Position numbers and translations under genes: made by a program
Notes under the pieces: model-generated
What the model saw: only the letters and a program-made list of their open reading frames with translations
The model's database searches: none
Told to the model about the DNA's origin: nothing
In this document: in pieces, positions 5,270-5,289 of the stretch
Position numbering within the stretch: the stretch's first letter is position 1
How the letters are laid out: the number at the start of each line of letters is the position of its first letter
DNA from: an uncultured Eubacteriales bacterium
GTDB lineage: Bacteria; Bacillota; Clostridia; Oscillospirales; UMGS1783
Direction: 5' to 3'
NCBI GenBank assembly: GCA_905209135.1
Contig: CAJLRT010000102.1
Span: 1 to 5,289, forward strand
DNA: 5,289 nucleotides

Positions 5270-5289
5270 GTAAAATGTACTTCCTGTCC

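Overview
The window carries one long gene on the + strand (326-4672) with intergenic DNA on both sides. The coding region is GC-rich with mostly C or G at third codon positions, while the 5' flank is very AT-rich and carries Firmicutes-style promoter elements and a GGGAGG ribosome binding site. The protein has a Sec signal peptide, a bacterial Ig-like domain and a C-terminal LPXTG-type sorting signal. Together these point to a Gram-positive, probably gut-dwelling clostridial bacterium of the Oscillospirales/Christensenellales kind; the exact taxon cannot be read from the sequence.

Layout. Positions 1-52 are a GC-rich tandem repeat. Positions 53-325 are an AT-rich promoter and leader, with a good -35/-10 pair at 120-148 and a second candidate at 193-221. 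Positions 326-4672 encode a 1448-residue secreted glycoside hydrolase family 36 (alpha-galactosidase-like) enzyme. It has three N-terminal carbohydrate-binding-like modules, the GH36 domain, an unassigned module, a BIG_2 Ig-like domain, a Pro/Asp linker and a wall anchor. A hairpin at 4742-4780 probably ends its transcript. Positions 4785-4856 and 5138-5236 hold more GC-rich repeat of the same family as the left edge. Between them lies an AT-rich island with an extended -10 promoter (4967-4975) followed by two tandem intrinsic terminators (5042-5090 and 5093-5114). This looks like a free-standing small RNA gene of about 110 nt.

How it fits together. The enzyme is built to sit on the cell wall, hold a polysaccharide or glycan with its N-terminal modules, and release terminal alpha-linked galactose-type sugars. 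No transporter or regulator gene is in the window. The two items most worth a second look are the candidate small RNA, which has three CU-rich stretches complementary to Shine-Dalgarno sequences, and the GC-rich hexamer-based repeat, which occurs in every intergenic interval in the same orientation.
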